64,000 nucleotides of DNA from Cristatella mucedo (GCA_009760855.2 WPIO01000038.1:3310501-3374500), one strand, 5' to 3'. Counted from the first letter of the stretch, positions 14,931-27,614 are shown. Numbers and translations are program-made. Notes: generated from the letters alone by a model not told the origin.

Positions 14931-15639
14931 CCATGGAGCTGACAAACTTCTATTGTCCGCTTGAATCGTTTAGCAATGCCTTAGACAGTTTGCTCCGTTT
15001 GGTTGCAACGATCTCATTTTCCGATGCAACGCATTGTTCTACGTTAAAAATGCCACTCCAATTCCGCGCGCCTCCCTTTTGACTTGTCACTGACAGGAAC
15101 TGCTACCAACAGCTTGACGGCTGGAAGACAGATGTCAAACCCGATTGATACATGCGATTCATCTCCACCTTGGCATGCAGTCAGCAACCAGACCGGTAAC
15201 CTTCAACCTTTAGCTCAGCCTTTCCAAGCTACGCCTAGCCCATATGTCCTGCTGGTACGATGCTGATATCCTGCTGACGGCTGCCTCCTCTGTAATCCTC
15301 GGTCGTGGTCAATATCGTGATCAGCGCTACGGATTTGAACTTGTCACCTTAAGATGCAGGCACTCTTCGTGACAAAAGCCGAGCTCTGCAACTGTCGGAG
15401 TACCTGCGTGCATTGGAGCTGCACTTAAAAGTCGCTAAGCGCGATGCGAGGTTCAGAGAGCAGCGCAGCTATTCGTCGCACGTTGATCGGGACCAGAGCA
15501 GTGCGCGGTTTCGTGAGATCTCGCTGTATCGTTTGCTGTCAGCTGCACCTGCAGCACACAGCAGCCGCTACGTTTCTCCTCCGCTCGTAGCAGCCTGAAG
15601 GCTGCCGCCTGACTCTCCCGACTCTGCTGCTGCTGCTGC

Positions 15640-15822
15640 TGCTGCTTACCACTTTCTCTTTGTTGCTTGAGACGAAGTCTCTGTTGGCTACCGAATGCGC
15701 ACCGAAAGTCGCTGGGGCTGCGAGTGCCCTATACAAAAATCTCCTGCGCGACACCCACATGGTCTGTATCGCTTTGTGAAGTTACAAACGGAGATACATT
15801 ACATTGCGTTACATTAACGCAG
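15640..15822 (+). mobile_element. LINE-B 3' tail
   Basis: It matches 21590-21745: GAGACGAAGTCT, ACCGAATGCGCACCGAAAG, GCCCTATACAAAAATCTCC, AAGTTACAAACGGAGATAC. It ends in a TACAT-type pentamer tract. Confidence 0.75.
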
Positions 15823-16375
15823 CCTCCTATCGTCGGAGCCGATTATCGTCGTTGCCTCAGTTACTTAGCTCCCGGTGCTGCGACAAGGGCGATTGCCGAG
15901 ACGCTTCGAGACAGCTAGGCCAAACCGATGCGGTCAAGCTGTGAGCTGGCAGTGGAAAGTTGGCAAACCGTTTCAACGTCCCAAAAGCGTCGCCTCCGAA
16001 CGTGAAAAAGTCTTCACTCGAAATTATTCATGCGAATAGTTGAAGTAATTCCACAGCTATTTGACAGCAGCTGGCATTTGACAGCTGACGTTTGACCGCA
16101 GAATTTTGACGCGAAGGCTGCGGCCGCTGCGGTGACCGCAGAGTCGCCTGCAGTCTCAAGTCGTTTTCCATATGCGGCAGTTTTCTCTGCGTATAACCTC
16201 TCGCAGAACTACGGTCGCACCTCAGAGTCAAAGTAGATGCGAGGCTGTGACGCATCTACCGAAAGCCCATCGACGAGTTCGTAGTTTTCTGTGGCCAACC
16301 GCCATACCGAGCGAAGGCGCGCAACTGCACGAGGCAAAACACGTACCCTCCTGCTGCCGACTGCTACTTATCCTG

Positions 16376-16510
16376 TTGCAGCCGTCCTGAGCGGCCACTT
16401 CCATGCCACACTCTGGAAGCCCTGAAAGCTTCGTACTAGGAAGCTCTCCCGCGAAACACACACTCAGTCCTTGCGGCTTTCTGGAGTTACAAACAGAGGT
16501 GCATTTCGTG
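16376..16510 (+). mobile_element. LINE-B tail variant
   Basis: Near-duplicate of 9370-9510, with the shared blocks CCGTCCTGAGCGGCCACTTC and TCTGGAGTTACAAACAGAGG. Confidence 0.6.
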
Positions 16511-16676
16511 ACCTGGCAACGGTCAAGTCTCTCCGGTAGTGACGCCGGCGCGCTTCTCGGCGGCACCGCTTTGGTCTATCTGAATAAAAGTCAAAAGCCT
16601 CGGTCTCGTCTTTATATAAGTCGGCGCTTTATCGGCAGGACCTCCGGCAGCCACGAGGTCTGCCTTCGCGTCCGCC

Positions 16677-16815
16677 TCACTAGTTTGGTCTAGCGGTTAA
16701 GGTGCTCACCCCGACCCCAAAGTCAGGCTGAGGTCGTGGGCTCGAGCCCCGAGGCATACGTGAAGCGCCTGAATTAAGTTCTCTTGGGGCGCTATAGAAA
16801 TGAATTGCATTGTTT
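16677..16815 (+). mobile_element. SINE-A copy
   Basis: A box TGGTCTAGCGGTTAAGG (about 16686), B box GGGCTCGAGCCCC (about 16739), then the tail GAAGCGCCTGAATTAAG and TTCTCTTGGGGCGCTATAG. A 4-nt deletion separates the tail from other copies (GAATAGAGATTAAG elsewhere). Confidence 0.85.
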
Positions 16816-17486
16816 TCGCGCCCTCCTACGCGCCCGCCTAAGAGCACGTGACCCGGATGCCCTTGCCTCGCTCTGGGCTTTCCATCTAAAAGCGAGCGGC
16901 ACTAGCCGACGACCGGGCGAGCGCCGACGCCGCACGCCGATTGAAGCGGCCTCTACTCAGTCGCACGTGCATGCGCGCCTTGACGGAATATGCCCGTTTT
17001 CAAGAGCTCAATTTTACGATTTGCGGCGGCCCCGCCCGCCCCCGCCGGCCCCCTAGCGGCCGCCAATCGTCGCTCTATGGCGGAGAGCCCGCAGGGACTC
17101 GGGGCCCCCCCGCCGCTCGATGTCTACCCCAGTCTGCCCCCCTCCTCCAGTTCAATCCGCCTAAACGAAAACTCTCCCTTGAAACTTCGCCTCTCCGGCG
17201 ACCACCACTTCGTGCACTTGCTACTCCGCGTCGTCGCTAACACTAGCAGAAAATCGGTCGAGTAAGCAGCATGTCAACCGAACCGGATGTCTACCAGTGA
17301 AGCTTGTAGCGGTGCATTGAGAGATGGAGTAGAAAGCACGGTGCGCATAAGAACTGAGATGCGTTCTTAAGGACCCACAAAGCAGCCGTGACGTCAGCGA
17401 CACGGCTGTAGCGTGAAAGAAACGGTCGTGTTATTTCGGGAGAATCGAAGCCAATGCAGACGAAAACTAGTTCGGGCAGTTAATAA

Positions 17487-17580
17487 AAATAATATCAATA
17501 CTAATGCACTTGATAAGGCGCCCTCAGAGAACTCAATCTCTTTCTGACTGCGCTTTACATTTGCTGCAAAGGGAGTCAAA
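17487..17580 (-). mobile_element. Solo LINE-A 3' tail
   Basis: The tail starts at an AAT-rich run and contains TGCACTTGATAAGGCGCCCT and GCGCTTTACATTTGCTGCAA. There is no coding part, so this is an extreme 5' truncation. Confidence 0.8.
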
Positions 17581-17707
17581 CTATGCATCGCCGGAATGCA
17601 TAGCAGAAATGTATGCAAACTATGCCGTTTGTCGGAATGCATAGCAGAGTTTCCCCCTTAGTTCTCATGCCCCGTTTGGATTTGTCAAAAATAACTAAGT
17701 AAATCCT

Positions 17708-17872
17708 AGCTAATTAAACAGCCTCTTTTTGTATAGCGACAGAAGAGCCTTTACGGCTATCACCGCCGCTTGCAGTGTCGATAAAGAATCGCCCACCGTA
17801 GGAATCGGAACACACGACCTCGGGGCCGAGGTCGTAAAAGCAACCGCCTTACCTAGTGTTCTTGACTATCAT
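17708..17872 (-). mobile_element. SINE-B copy
   Basis: Reverse-oriented SINE-B: CAGCCTCTTTTTGTATAGCG end, CCGCCGCTTGCAG body, degenerate B box at about 17808, and head ACCGCCTTACCTAGTGT. Confidence 0.75.
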
Positions 17873-18406
17873 TTGCCTAGACAGCAACTAGGCTTCGTGA
17901 GGGTGAAAGGCCTTTCACTAGCAGAGCAATGAATCGCGTTCGCGTTCACGTAGTTGAAAGTTAAGTGAGAACTCATGCTTGCGAGTACAGAAATTTCGAC
18001 AGCGCTATATAATCAGTAAGCGTGCTATTCTCATAAGTCAAGTTTTTGAAAAGGACTTTTTACGCGGCGCAGTTCTAACTTTGTTCTGGTTTTAAACGAG
18101 CCAATGAGCCTTCGATGAGTCGCCGAAGAGCGCGCCCTATCGGTGGCTCGAGGCTTGCCGACTGTGGCGCTGGCGGTTGCAGTTTGGAGGCTGTAACCCC
18201 TAACCCCGCTCCAAGACGCGAGAGGGTTCCGGAAACAGGTTTTTGAGCCGGAAATCTCTAACCAGCGGGAGAGCAATTCGCGCCGCCGGACGATGCGGAC
18301 CGGTGCGCTTGGCTGCGTGGACTCCGCCTCTGTCGCACTGGCAATACTCGAGTCGCATGCGATTGCTGCGAATGGAAAGGTGCGAAAAAAGAAAATAAAT
18401 CCATAC

Positions 18407-18580
18407 TGATTCAACAGCCTCTTTTTGTATAGCGACAGAAAAGCCTTCACGGCTATCGCCACCGCTTGCAGCGCCAATAAAGGATTGCCACCGCAGGATT
18501 CGAGCCCTCGACCTCGAGATCGAGATCGTGAAAAGCAACTGCTTTACCTACTGTGCCATCATGGCTCACGAAGCCACTTG
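18407..18580 (-). mobile_element. SINE-B copy
   Basis: Same modules as 17708-17872 and better kept: CAGCCTCTTTTTGTATAGCG, GATTCGAGCCCTCGACCTCG and TTTACCTACTGTGCCATCAT. The two minus-strand SINE-B copies lie only 0.5 kb apart. Confidence 0.8.
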
Positions 18581-18689
18581 GAGCAAGATACCTTACACTT
18601 CGCTGCATCGTGATCTGGCGCAAAGCTGCAGAATTGCTTTAGGCATTCTGATAAGCTTGAGATGCTCTTATCGTAATCGAACCGAGGTC

Positions 18690-20060
18690 GGGGGGGGCAG
18701 AACCGCATGCCTGGGCACGTGACTAGGCGCGTGATGGGCCGGGCTCCGATACGTCGTGCCAGCGCCCTGCGCCCTGCTCATTCGGCGCCCAAACGCTCCG
18801 TCCGCGGTAGGTCAAGCCAGCAGCAGTCCAGGGCACGAAGAGGCGCAGCCGACGAGCGCGTACAGTAGCGCGCGGCACCACTCGCGAGCGCTGCCGAACG
18901 AGTTGAGCGGCGCATCCGCTCGGCGCCGATGTCGCAGCGCGACGCACGTCGCGCGCGACACCTATCGCATCCGCTTTCTCCGGGTGCCGCATCCGTTCAA
19001 GCTGAACAACGAGGCCGAACGACGCTGAGCGAGGGCGTGCGGCGGCGTCGGCGGCGGCTGCGGTGGTCCGGTGGGCGTGTGCGCGCGCGCGCGCGGAGCG
19101 CCCTCATCAAAGGCCGCGGGTCGCTCGGAATCAGCAGCGATCCTGATAAGAGTGCTGCCACCGCCGAAGGGCGGGTCGCTTGTTCCCAGTCAACAAAGCG
19201 CCGAGCCGATCTCATCCAGCGAGCGTTTGGCGACGAACAATGGCTGAGATACCAGCCGGACGCCTCTTCCTCCCTCTCTCTCTCTGCATATCTCTCGACC
19301 TCGACTTCTGCGTCGCTCGGTAGCCGCAGCTACTCACTATCGCTTGCCAGGATAATGGCGACGCCCGTGCCTTGCGGTTTTCTGGGCCTCCTCGTACGTC
19401 GCAGCGGCCCGCGCGGTGCGACCGGTAGCGCTGGGAGTGCCAAAAGGGCGCGCCTACTCAGCAGCAGCAGCAGCAGCCCGGCCTCCGCGGGAGCGCCGCG
19501 TGCCCGCCGCCATCTTCGGATAGCGGAGCTCACGAGCTCAAGCGAGCGGCTCCCACGCGATAGCGACCTTAATGGCCGCCGGCGGTGCGCGACTGACTCC
19601 TCGCTGCGGACTTCGCTCGCACCTTATGCGAGCGAGCTATCTTCGGCTGGCGGTAAACTTGGCGAGCTCAGATCCGGCTGACGCCACCGCGTTCGCATCC
19701 GCGCGCGCGCGGGGCCGGCTCCGAGCGCACGGGCCGCCTGAACGAAAGCGTCGCTGCCTGCACGATGCCGGTGCACTGGCTAGCCCGGGCAGCCGGTAAA
19801 GATCTGCGCCGCGAGTGTGCAGTGCCGCTAGCGGATCGCATTTGCCGACAACAAAAACACCTAGGTCTTGCATTGCCGAGAGCGCTCGAGAGAGCCTGCG
19901 CATTCACCGAACGGCACTCCGCGAGTCCGCGACCACGACGGGTCACGTGAGTTCCAGTAGGGACTGCGTGCAGAGCTGGCTGCCCGCAGATCGAATGGAG
20001 CAAGCCGTCGAGTGGCCTCGCGTTATGCAACGTCAGAGGATGGTGCACTGTAGCGGTGGC
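18690..20060. other. CpG-rich block, unassigned
   Basis: High GC with many CpG and open frames on both strands, including a 250-codon frame at 18929-19681. None shows a recognisable domain, and Ser/Ala/Arg composition dominates. It could be a promoter or first exon of an unseen gene, or only compositional. A (CGCG)n run lies at 19081-19094. Confidence 0.4.
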
Positions 20061-20107
20061 ACTAGCTAACCAGCCGGATTATGGCGGTTAATTATTATTG
20101 TTCGCGA

Positions 20108-20220
20108 TTACAATAATAATAATAATGCACTTGATGAAGCGCCCTCGGAGAACTTAGTCTCTTCCTAGGCGCTTTACATTTGCTGCAAAGTGAAATGCAA
20201 TTGAATGGTGAGTAAAATAG
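20108..20220 (-). mobile_element. Solo LINE-A 3' tail
   Basis: AATAATAATAATGCACTTGA, then AAGCGCCCTCGGAGAAC and GCGCTTTACATTTGCTGCAA. It stops in the 3' UTR (GAATGGTGAGTAAAAT). Confidence 0.85.
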
Positions 20221-20924
20221 GTGTGTCATTATGCGATTACGCAAAAGTTGCCGATGCCATGTAGAAGGCAGGCGCCCTGAGATGGGGAGCGGCGAGTCAG
20301 GATTTGAGACTCGGTGATTGACATTGGAGCTTATATTCTAGACCGCACACAACTGTCGGTGAACGTCACGACCGCTGTTAAATTCACACCACGTTAATCG
20401 CTTTTTCAACGCCAAATCCGACCGGTGGCTAACAATTATGCTTAATTAATCACGCAACAACGCTATTGCAATCAAGTCAATCACCGATTGAGTACCCCAT
20501 ACTGTCAGCTTGAAGGTAGACGCCTTGATGGGGCAGAAATCAACACCTCAAAGCTTGCGACTAAAGATCTCTATTATGCCTCAAACCCATCGAAGGCAAA
20601 TCTGAACTGACGGATCCGGAAAATTCAGGACAATCCAGGACACATCCAAAAAACTCAGGATATCTTACATCGTCCCCATGTAAGTTGATGGAGGGGTGCA
20701 CTTATGGATGCAAAACCCCTTCACAAAACGCCGACAGCACGTGCTTGCTCCCAGGAAGCAACACAGCCGTCCTGCGTCCCTCGGCGTCGGTCAGTCTACT
20801 ATACGTTGCTTCTATATCCGGATTGGTCCTCACGTCCGATTCTACGCCAAAACCCCCTAAGTATTTTTCACCTCTTCCCTTTTTAAGACACGTGACGCTT
20901 CTTAGGGTGCGACTTTAAACTTGG

Positions 20925-21760
20925 CAGCCCTAAGGCGATCTAGTACTTCAGACAGCCTCTCTTGTTCCTGCTTGCGAGATTGGCAAAACGAATATCACGC
21001 CGTCCAAATAAATCAGAGCCATCACATCCGATCCCTGTCCAAGATTAGGAGCTGTCTCCCACGGTGGCTTGTAAAATATTCAACAAGCTCTCTAGTTCTG
21101 CCTCGGCTTGATTATTGTAATTCCCTTTTGGCTGGGCTGCTAAAGAAAGCTATTATGCCACTACAGCGGACAATGAATATGGCTGCAAGGCTGGTCATCA
21201 AGTCCCAGCGGTTTGAGCGTCTCCTTTACTGAAGGAGCTAGGATGGTTACCGGTTGAGCAAAGGATACAGAGCAAAGTTCTTACGCTGACCCACAAGGCC
21301 CGCCACGGCTTGGCTCCTTCATACCTAGCTAAGCTGCTGCATCAGTTTCAGCCTGTTCGCGCCCTCGGGTCTGTGTGGACAATAAATTAGCTGTCCCATT
21401 CCTCCGCTTAAAGACAGTTGGCGACAGAAGCTTTTGCTCTGCAGGTCCTACACTGTGGAACTTGCCTCCACAATTCTTACGCAACGATAACTACTGCCTA
21501 CTATGGCACAACCTTTTCAGCGGTCCTGAGCTGCTACTTCTATGCTACTCACTACCTCAACTGCTCTTCTGACTCTGCTATGCTTCCCACTTTCTCTTTG
21601 TTGCGTGAGACGAAGTCTGTTGGGTACCGAATGCGTACCAAAAGCCGCTTAGGCTGTGAGTGTGCTATACAAAACTCTCCTGCGTAACACACACACGGTC
21701 TTTATGACTCTGTGGAGTTACAGACGGAGATACATTGCCTTAAATTAGCCGTCTTCCAAT
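20925..21760 (+). mobile_element. LINE-B copy (RT C-terminal region and 3' UTR)
   Basis: Frames at 20921-21232 and 21375-21572, joined through a frameshift, give LPRLDYCNSLLAGL, MNMAARLVIKSQRFERLL, APSYLAKLLHQFQP and FLRLKTVGDRSFCSAGPTLW. The 3' UTR has GAGACGAAGTCTGTTGGGTA and ends at the TACAT-type tail. Related to, but distinct from, LINE-A. Confidence 0.85.
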
Positions 21761-22799
21761 GGCGACCTTCTAATTGTTTTCCTACCAGCCGCTCATATGT
21801 GGCTGCTGCATTGAACGAACCGAAATTCCTCACAGTAAATTGCCAGACCCAATGCCGATACAAGAAAGCAGTTTTTCGGCCTTCTTGCTCAGACATTTTC
21901 ACTTGATGATCACCCAGACTTCAGATCAAGTGTAGAGAACCATTTAGACAACTCAGCTAGGGTATTGTCAATCCGCGGCAAAGGAATACGAATCCTTCTT
22001 GAATAATAATTAACCGTCATAATTCGGCTAGTTTAGCTGGCGCCGCCGTTACGCTACGTCCTAACTTATAATAAAGGCCGTCAGCTGCCGTATATGGAAA
22101 AAAAGTAAACCTAACATTCGGCTACGGCAGCTGTTGACGCTCGGCTTTGCCACGTTGTCAGGCTGCTTACACGAATTGCCACAGAGGAATTTTCGGGTCA
22201 TCTCCTTCTAAGGCATTCTAATAGAGTAATAGATCATCTAGGGCGGCGGCTTCCTTTAGCGAGATGCGGGACTTCGAAGCGTCTCCCGAACTTTCCGAGC
22301 TACTCATACGACGCCCTCTGACGTCAGCACTCTTCTTCTCTAGACTGTACATCGGTGATCAACTTTAGCCGTAGCACTACCTTAATCGATACCTGAGACG
22401 ATCTCGTACTAGAGCGAGGTTAGCGCTCTCAAAGTGCGGAGGAGCAGACTTCCGCGCACCGTAGCGTACGCTTCGTGTACTTCTTCTTGTTACGACTCGA
22501 AGCGACTTAGGTTATCACTGCATTTTGAGAGTCTGCCAGTGGGCGTGATTCTCAAAGAGACGCTGGACTCTGGACGTTGCCTGCCAAACCCCACAGACTG
22601 ACTGAAATAAAGGCAGACGAGAGGGGATTTCGGGGGAAACGCCAGCACTGAGCAGGATAAGACGAAGTCGCCATTGCTCTCGTGCTGCGGTGTAGCAGGA
22701 GCGATCCGGTCTCCATGCCGTGGCCTCTGTTGAATGCTTGCAACCGTCCGCTGCTGTTAAGTAGATTTTCCTGCAGTATTTATACGGACTTTATCTGCT
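21761..22799. other. No feature recognised
   Basis: No exon or family assignment. GCTGGCGCCGCC at about 22038 is shared with about 54372 in a similar context, which hints at another dispersed repeat. Confidence 0.4.
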
Positions 22800-22804
22800 A
22801 AGAT

Positions 22805-23165
22805 ATGAGCGCCCATCGATATGAGTGTCCGATATAAGTGCCCGTCAGGACGAGCGCTCGTCGTCGCTGCCCCGCGCTTCTGCTACCGTGTCAGCTGACA
22901 CTCTGCGTGCGTCGGTGCAGCAGCACCTACCGACTGTGACTAGCCGCGCTACAAGATTAAGGCGCCACCGGAATTCGTCACGCGTCGGCTGCGACTGGCG
23001 CCGCTACGAGCGCTACGATTGCGGCCTAGTGCTAACCAAACGTGGAAGCCGCACGCCACGTTTGTAACGGCACGTGACTATGCTAGCACCACAATGCAGT
23101 TTCCGCTCTCTTCACTCCATCGCAAGAAGATATTTCAGCCTCCTACTGGTTGAACCTTTATGACG
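22805..23165 (+). repeat. Unnamed dispersed repeat, copy 1
   Basis: This segment aligns by eye, with gaps, to the minus strand of 54140-53740: TCTGCGTGCGTCGGTGCA, the CTACAAG block, and CTAACCAAACGTGGAAGCCGC. Identity is roughly 70-75% in the best 100 nt. No LINE-A, LINE-B or SINE motif is present. The family is unknown. Confidence 0.55.
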
Positions 23166-23639
23166 ATTTCACCCGAATTTGAGCATTTCTTCTCACAGGT
23201 ATGCAACTGTGGATCGTAAATGTGTACGGATGGCATTCGACTGCTGACGTCACGGCCACGTCTTCATATTGCGACGCTGCGTGTCCGATTGCGAGCAGGT
23301 TTTTTATGGCGAAGGAGCCTTGTAATTGCGAACCGTGCGGGGCTATATTTGTAGAAACTGAACCGCCGGAAATTTATATAATTCTTGAAACGCCTCACTG
23401 GTACTACCGCAGGTGCCATGCATACCCGGCATCTCCGTTGTGCCGTCTCAATTCGGTACGTCCTCGGCTGCGTCGTGGTTGGCCAGGGCCTCGGAAACGC
23501 CCTTGCCCAGATAGACTCTGATTTGCTCCTTCAACTTGAGTACTGTGCGACCCGTACTCGCCCTCGCCTCATCCCGTCTCGTAACGCAAGGAAAGGTCAA
23601 GGACACGAGAGGATTGAACTAACACCAGTGGTTTGAACT

Positions 23640-23795
23640 GATTTTGTCTAAACCACTTACGTTAGCGATGCCCCCGGGAAATCAATCGGCTTGCACCCCC
23701 TGAACCACCAGGGTCGTGGGCTCAAGCCCTGCGGCACTTGTAAAGTGCCTGCGAAGAAATTAAGTTATCGAAGACGATAGACCATTGAATTTGAT
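23640..23795 (+). mobile_element. Degenerate SINE-A copy
   Basis: B-box region GGTCGTGGGCTCAAGCCCTG and tail TAAAGTGCCTGCGAAG with AAATTAAGTTATCGAAG are kept. The A box is lost. Confidence 0.55.
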
Positions 23796-25950
23796 TAAAG
23801 TCTTGCCAAAACTCGCGAATGTTTTTGTGACTCACAGTATCGCCTGTATATGTAATCTAAACTTTAATTAGGAAAAACCTGCCAAAAGAGACCGCGAGAG
23901 TGTCGTTGCATTGGCACTCGCCCTTCAGGCGAGTGCCGACCCTTTCCGTTATTTACCTGGAGTGCAGTGTCATAAATAATAGTACCCTGACGAACGAGTG
24001 GCTCGGTTTTATGCAATACTGCTTGGCGTTCGGCGTCCTTATGAACGGCGGGTTAGTGGCTTCTGAGGCGGCTTTGTGGCACGTTGAGTGACACTGCACA
24101 TCCCGGAGAACAGCAATCTTCATAGGGGACGTAAGAGAGAGTCGGCAGCTGTCACAAGACTCGCAGATCACACCCCAGCAAGGTCAATACGAATCAAGCG
24201 GCTTGACAAGCATCAATGAAGAGTCGGAGCCGTCAGCAGCGGCATTTTAAATAGAGACTCAAAGCAAGGCGCAGAAGCGTCAGAATCTGTAGTTGCTCGA
24301 ACCTCCTCGGTAAGGCAGATTCCCTGCGTTCCTCGAATCTTCATTCAATGCATAGGTACCAGAAACCGGCATATACTACTACCCGCCAGATCCGCACTCT
24401 CGCTTATAACTTTAAATTCGGTCGGCCCAAGCCATGTGTATCAATCAGATTTTAATATTTTACCAGACAACCTGAAATCATGGCCTGCGCACCTGTGCTC
24501 CGTTGGCCAGATTTTCCCAGTCAAAATCGTTAAGCTTTTCCATAGTAAGTACCATTCCTGCAGCCGCAGTTAGTTCAATTAATGTCCTGCTTATTATTCT
24601 CACCATTCTACCTTTTTTCATAATATACTTAGGCCATCAGCAGATTTCAGCTGTGATATCGCTGCTGCCAGACATTGCAGCCAGTGTCGTGTAAATGCGC
24701 CCAGTGCAATGACGCTCTAAATAAGACAACGCTACAATTCAATCAGATGGCCTGTTGCCATAAATTTTATCCAAGGAGCTAATAGGTGCAATCACTTTCA
24801 CACAATTCAAGTCAAGCGCAACAGTGTTTTGAAATTTGCCAAAAATCGATTAGGCGTCGTTGCTCAATTTTGTTAAAGTTCAGCATGACATTTTCTCGAA
24901 ATTTCTATTTCGACAGAGCGAGCCAACTCAGCTCAATTAGGCAATCGATTCCTTGAATAGTCTATGCCATATACACGTTCCGACCGAATTTCACGCTGCA
25001 GGCTCAATGCACAGACCGAATTAAAAGTAAACAGAAAAGAGACGAGCACGGTGCGTGCTAAGAATAAACAGCAAAATTAATCAATTCTTCTGACTCCAAA
25101 CTGTTCTACAGCCATCTGAATAGGCTTCCACACTCAAGTGTTTTGCTTGAAGACATTGCTCCTAATAGTGCTAGCCCTTGCCGAATCATTGCAAATACTG
25201 CAGAGCTGATGCCTCGAAGCACGGCTAGCAAGCGATCCATGGATTCTGCCTCGAAGGCATGTGCAGGTGTAACGCCGATCAAAGTAAAGTACGGAAACCA
25301 TCAAGATCAGTCTCGCCCTAATATAAAAAGAATGCATCCATAACGCAGAGCAGTCTTTTTTATATCCAAAAAATGGTCACGTCTCTACATCACCAACCAT
25401 GGACTGGAACTCACTGGCCCGAAGCCCTTAGCACAACTGGCTAGCTCAAAGCCCTAAGCACGAATGACTATTCATTATAGAAGGCAGACCCGGTATCTTG
25501 ACACTAACTTAGCAACCAGTAAAATCTCCAGGGCTGTCACAACCTTGCTATTGAACCATTCTAAAGTGTCACACGAACAGCTATGAGTTCTTTTGTATAT
25601 TTTACGAAAATTAAACCAAAATTGTATGGCTACACATTTCGACATGACTAGACTGCTGTAGCTGTAATAGTCGCAATATGACACCATTAAATTGACATAG
25701 TCTGCCTAAGAAAAAAATCTCTTTATATGGTCCTTAAAACTTGAAATGATGACTACCCTAGGACCTCCGAAGCACAGGATCGCGGCTCAATGACGACATG
25801 CTGCTATCGCTGGATGTTTTGCTTCATCGTTTCTTACAACCTGACAGTCACTGAAGCTTGATTTTGTAAGATGTCGTTTCATAGAGAAGCGAGAAGCGGG
25901 GATAAGTAGCTCGAACTTACAGCGCTTCCAGTTAAACTTGCGAATTGACA
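23796..25950. other. No gene recognised; one perfect hairpin
   Basis: Mostly AT-rich sequence without a recognised exon or repeat. A perfect hairpin lies at 23913-23937 (GGCACTCGCC, 5-nt loop, complement). Other apparent frames are short. Confidence 0.45.
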
Positions 25951-25952
25951 GC

Positions 25953-26120
25953 GAGACTACTGGGCTGTGATAGCCCAGTAGTTAAGGTGCTCTCGCTCTA
26001 GGCCACCAATGTCACGGGTTCGAATCTTGCAGTTGGATGATTCCTAATTGCCACCTGCAAGCACTGCTGATAGCTGACAAGTATCTTTTGCCGCTATACA
26101 AATAAGGACGTGAAATCAGC
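25953..26120 (+). mobile_element. SINE-B copy
   Basis: Head GCTGTGATAGCCCAGTAG with TTAAGGTGCT, B box GTCACGGGTTCGAATCTTG, body CACCTGCAAGCACTGCTGAT and end CCGCTATACAAATAAGGACG. Confidence 0.75.
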
Positions 26121-26364
26121 TAAGATCACAGGTTCCTGAGTTGTGATGCATATGAACCGGATCCACTATCGTTACTAGCTGAAAAAGTATAGCTCGACGT
26201 GTAAATTCATGCTGAGATAGCACTTTCGGTTTAACCTCGCGAGTATGTGGGGGTCGGCGTGGGTGTGGCGCTCGGTAGGTTAGCGAGGAAAAGCGTGCAA
26301 ACGGCGAAGCGTGAGCTGACAGCAAAAGGCGCCACGAACCTCGCCATAACGTGTAATCGCTGAA

Positions 26365-26505
26365 AGTCGCCGGTTTTGCCCAGTGGCTAAGGGGCTCACC
26401 CCGACCGAGGTCTGGCTGAGGTCATGGGCTTGAGCCCGGTGGCACATGTGAAACGCTTGAATAAAGATTTAAGTTCTCTTAGTGCACCATACAAATGAGT
26501 CATAG
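26365..26505 (+). mobile_element. SINE-A copy
   Basis: Head CGGTTTTGCCCAGTGGCTAA, B box ATGGGCTTGAGCCCGG, then the tail GAAACGCTTGAATAAAG and AAGTTCTCTTAGTGCACC. Moderately diverged. Confidence 0.75.
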
Positions 26506-26589
26506 TTAACGTTGCATCGGACAGTAGTAGCGAGCTCTACTCACCACTCGCAACGCAAGCTAGAACGGAGAGGGCAGACAAACACCGTC

Positions 26590-26716
<127 letters not shown>

Positions 26717-27296
26717 GTTGGCGGTCAGTGGACCAGAGCTATGCAGGCAGAGTGGTATCCCGCGACCGTGCGGCAAATAATGAATCTCTCCACCCAATCA
26801 GAGGATGCGACCGGCGGCTGGGGCGTTATGCACTCACACCCGGGTCTGGGTAGGGCGGGGCAACGCGATGGTGATGCCACGCCCACAAAGATTACCCCCC
26901 CCCCTCCGTCAGTCACATGGCGTGAGCCGAGGTGATGACATTAAATCATCCAATCAGCAAAGACGGGAGGAGTAAGCATAGGGAGCGACCGGACCGCGTT
27001 TCCTGGCGAGAGGCAAAAACGTGGAATTGAACGGCTCCGACTAAAGCGATTGCTGTGAAAGTGAAGATGACGAAAGCTGCGAACTAGACACGTGGGTGAT
27101 GACGTCGGAGGTGTCGCAGCTGACGGAAATTCCTGCAATTTCGAAGGTGTGTTCGTTGTCTGCCCGTCTAGTCTGTCCTCGATGTATGCGGGCTTTAGCC
27201 TGCCGATGGAAATATCTGTTCGTCGGCCACGACGTCGATGGAAAGGTGCTTTCCCGCCCTTTCGAGTACAACGTCTGGGCCGTCATAGGGCGGCTG

Positions 27297-27515
27297 AATG
27301 TAATGTAATGTATCTGCGTCTGTTACTCCACAAAGCCATAAAGACCATGTGGGTGTTACGCAGGAGAGTTTTGTATAGCGTACTCACAGCCTAAGCGGCT
27401 TACGGTACGCATTCGGTCGCCATCAGACTTCGTCTCACGCAACAAAGAGAAGGTGGGAAGCATAGCAGAGTCAGGAGAGCAGTTGAGGTAGTGAGTAGCA
27501 TGAAAGTAGCTGCTC
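27297..27515 (-). mobile_element. LINE-B 3' tail
   Basis: It starts at an ATGTA pentamer tract (27297-27312), then ACAAAGCCATAAAGACCATG, TACGCATTCGGTCGCCATC and AGACTTCGTCTCACGCAAC, reading the LINE-B 3' UTR on the minus strand. Confidence 0.8.
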
Positions 27516-27614
27516 ACGACCGCTGAAAAGGATGAGCCATAGTCGGCAGTAGGAGAGTAGTTGTGAGGTCGCCATTGCTGGTGCCGAAAACATGTAGCCC
27601 TCTGTGGCTTTCAA

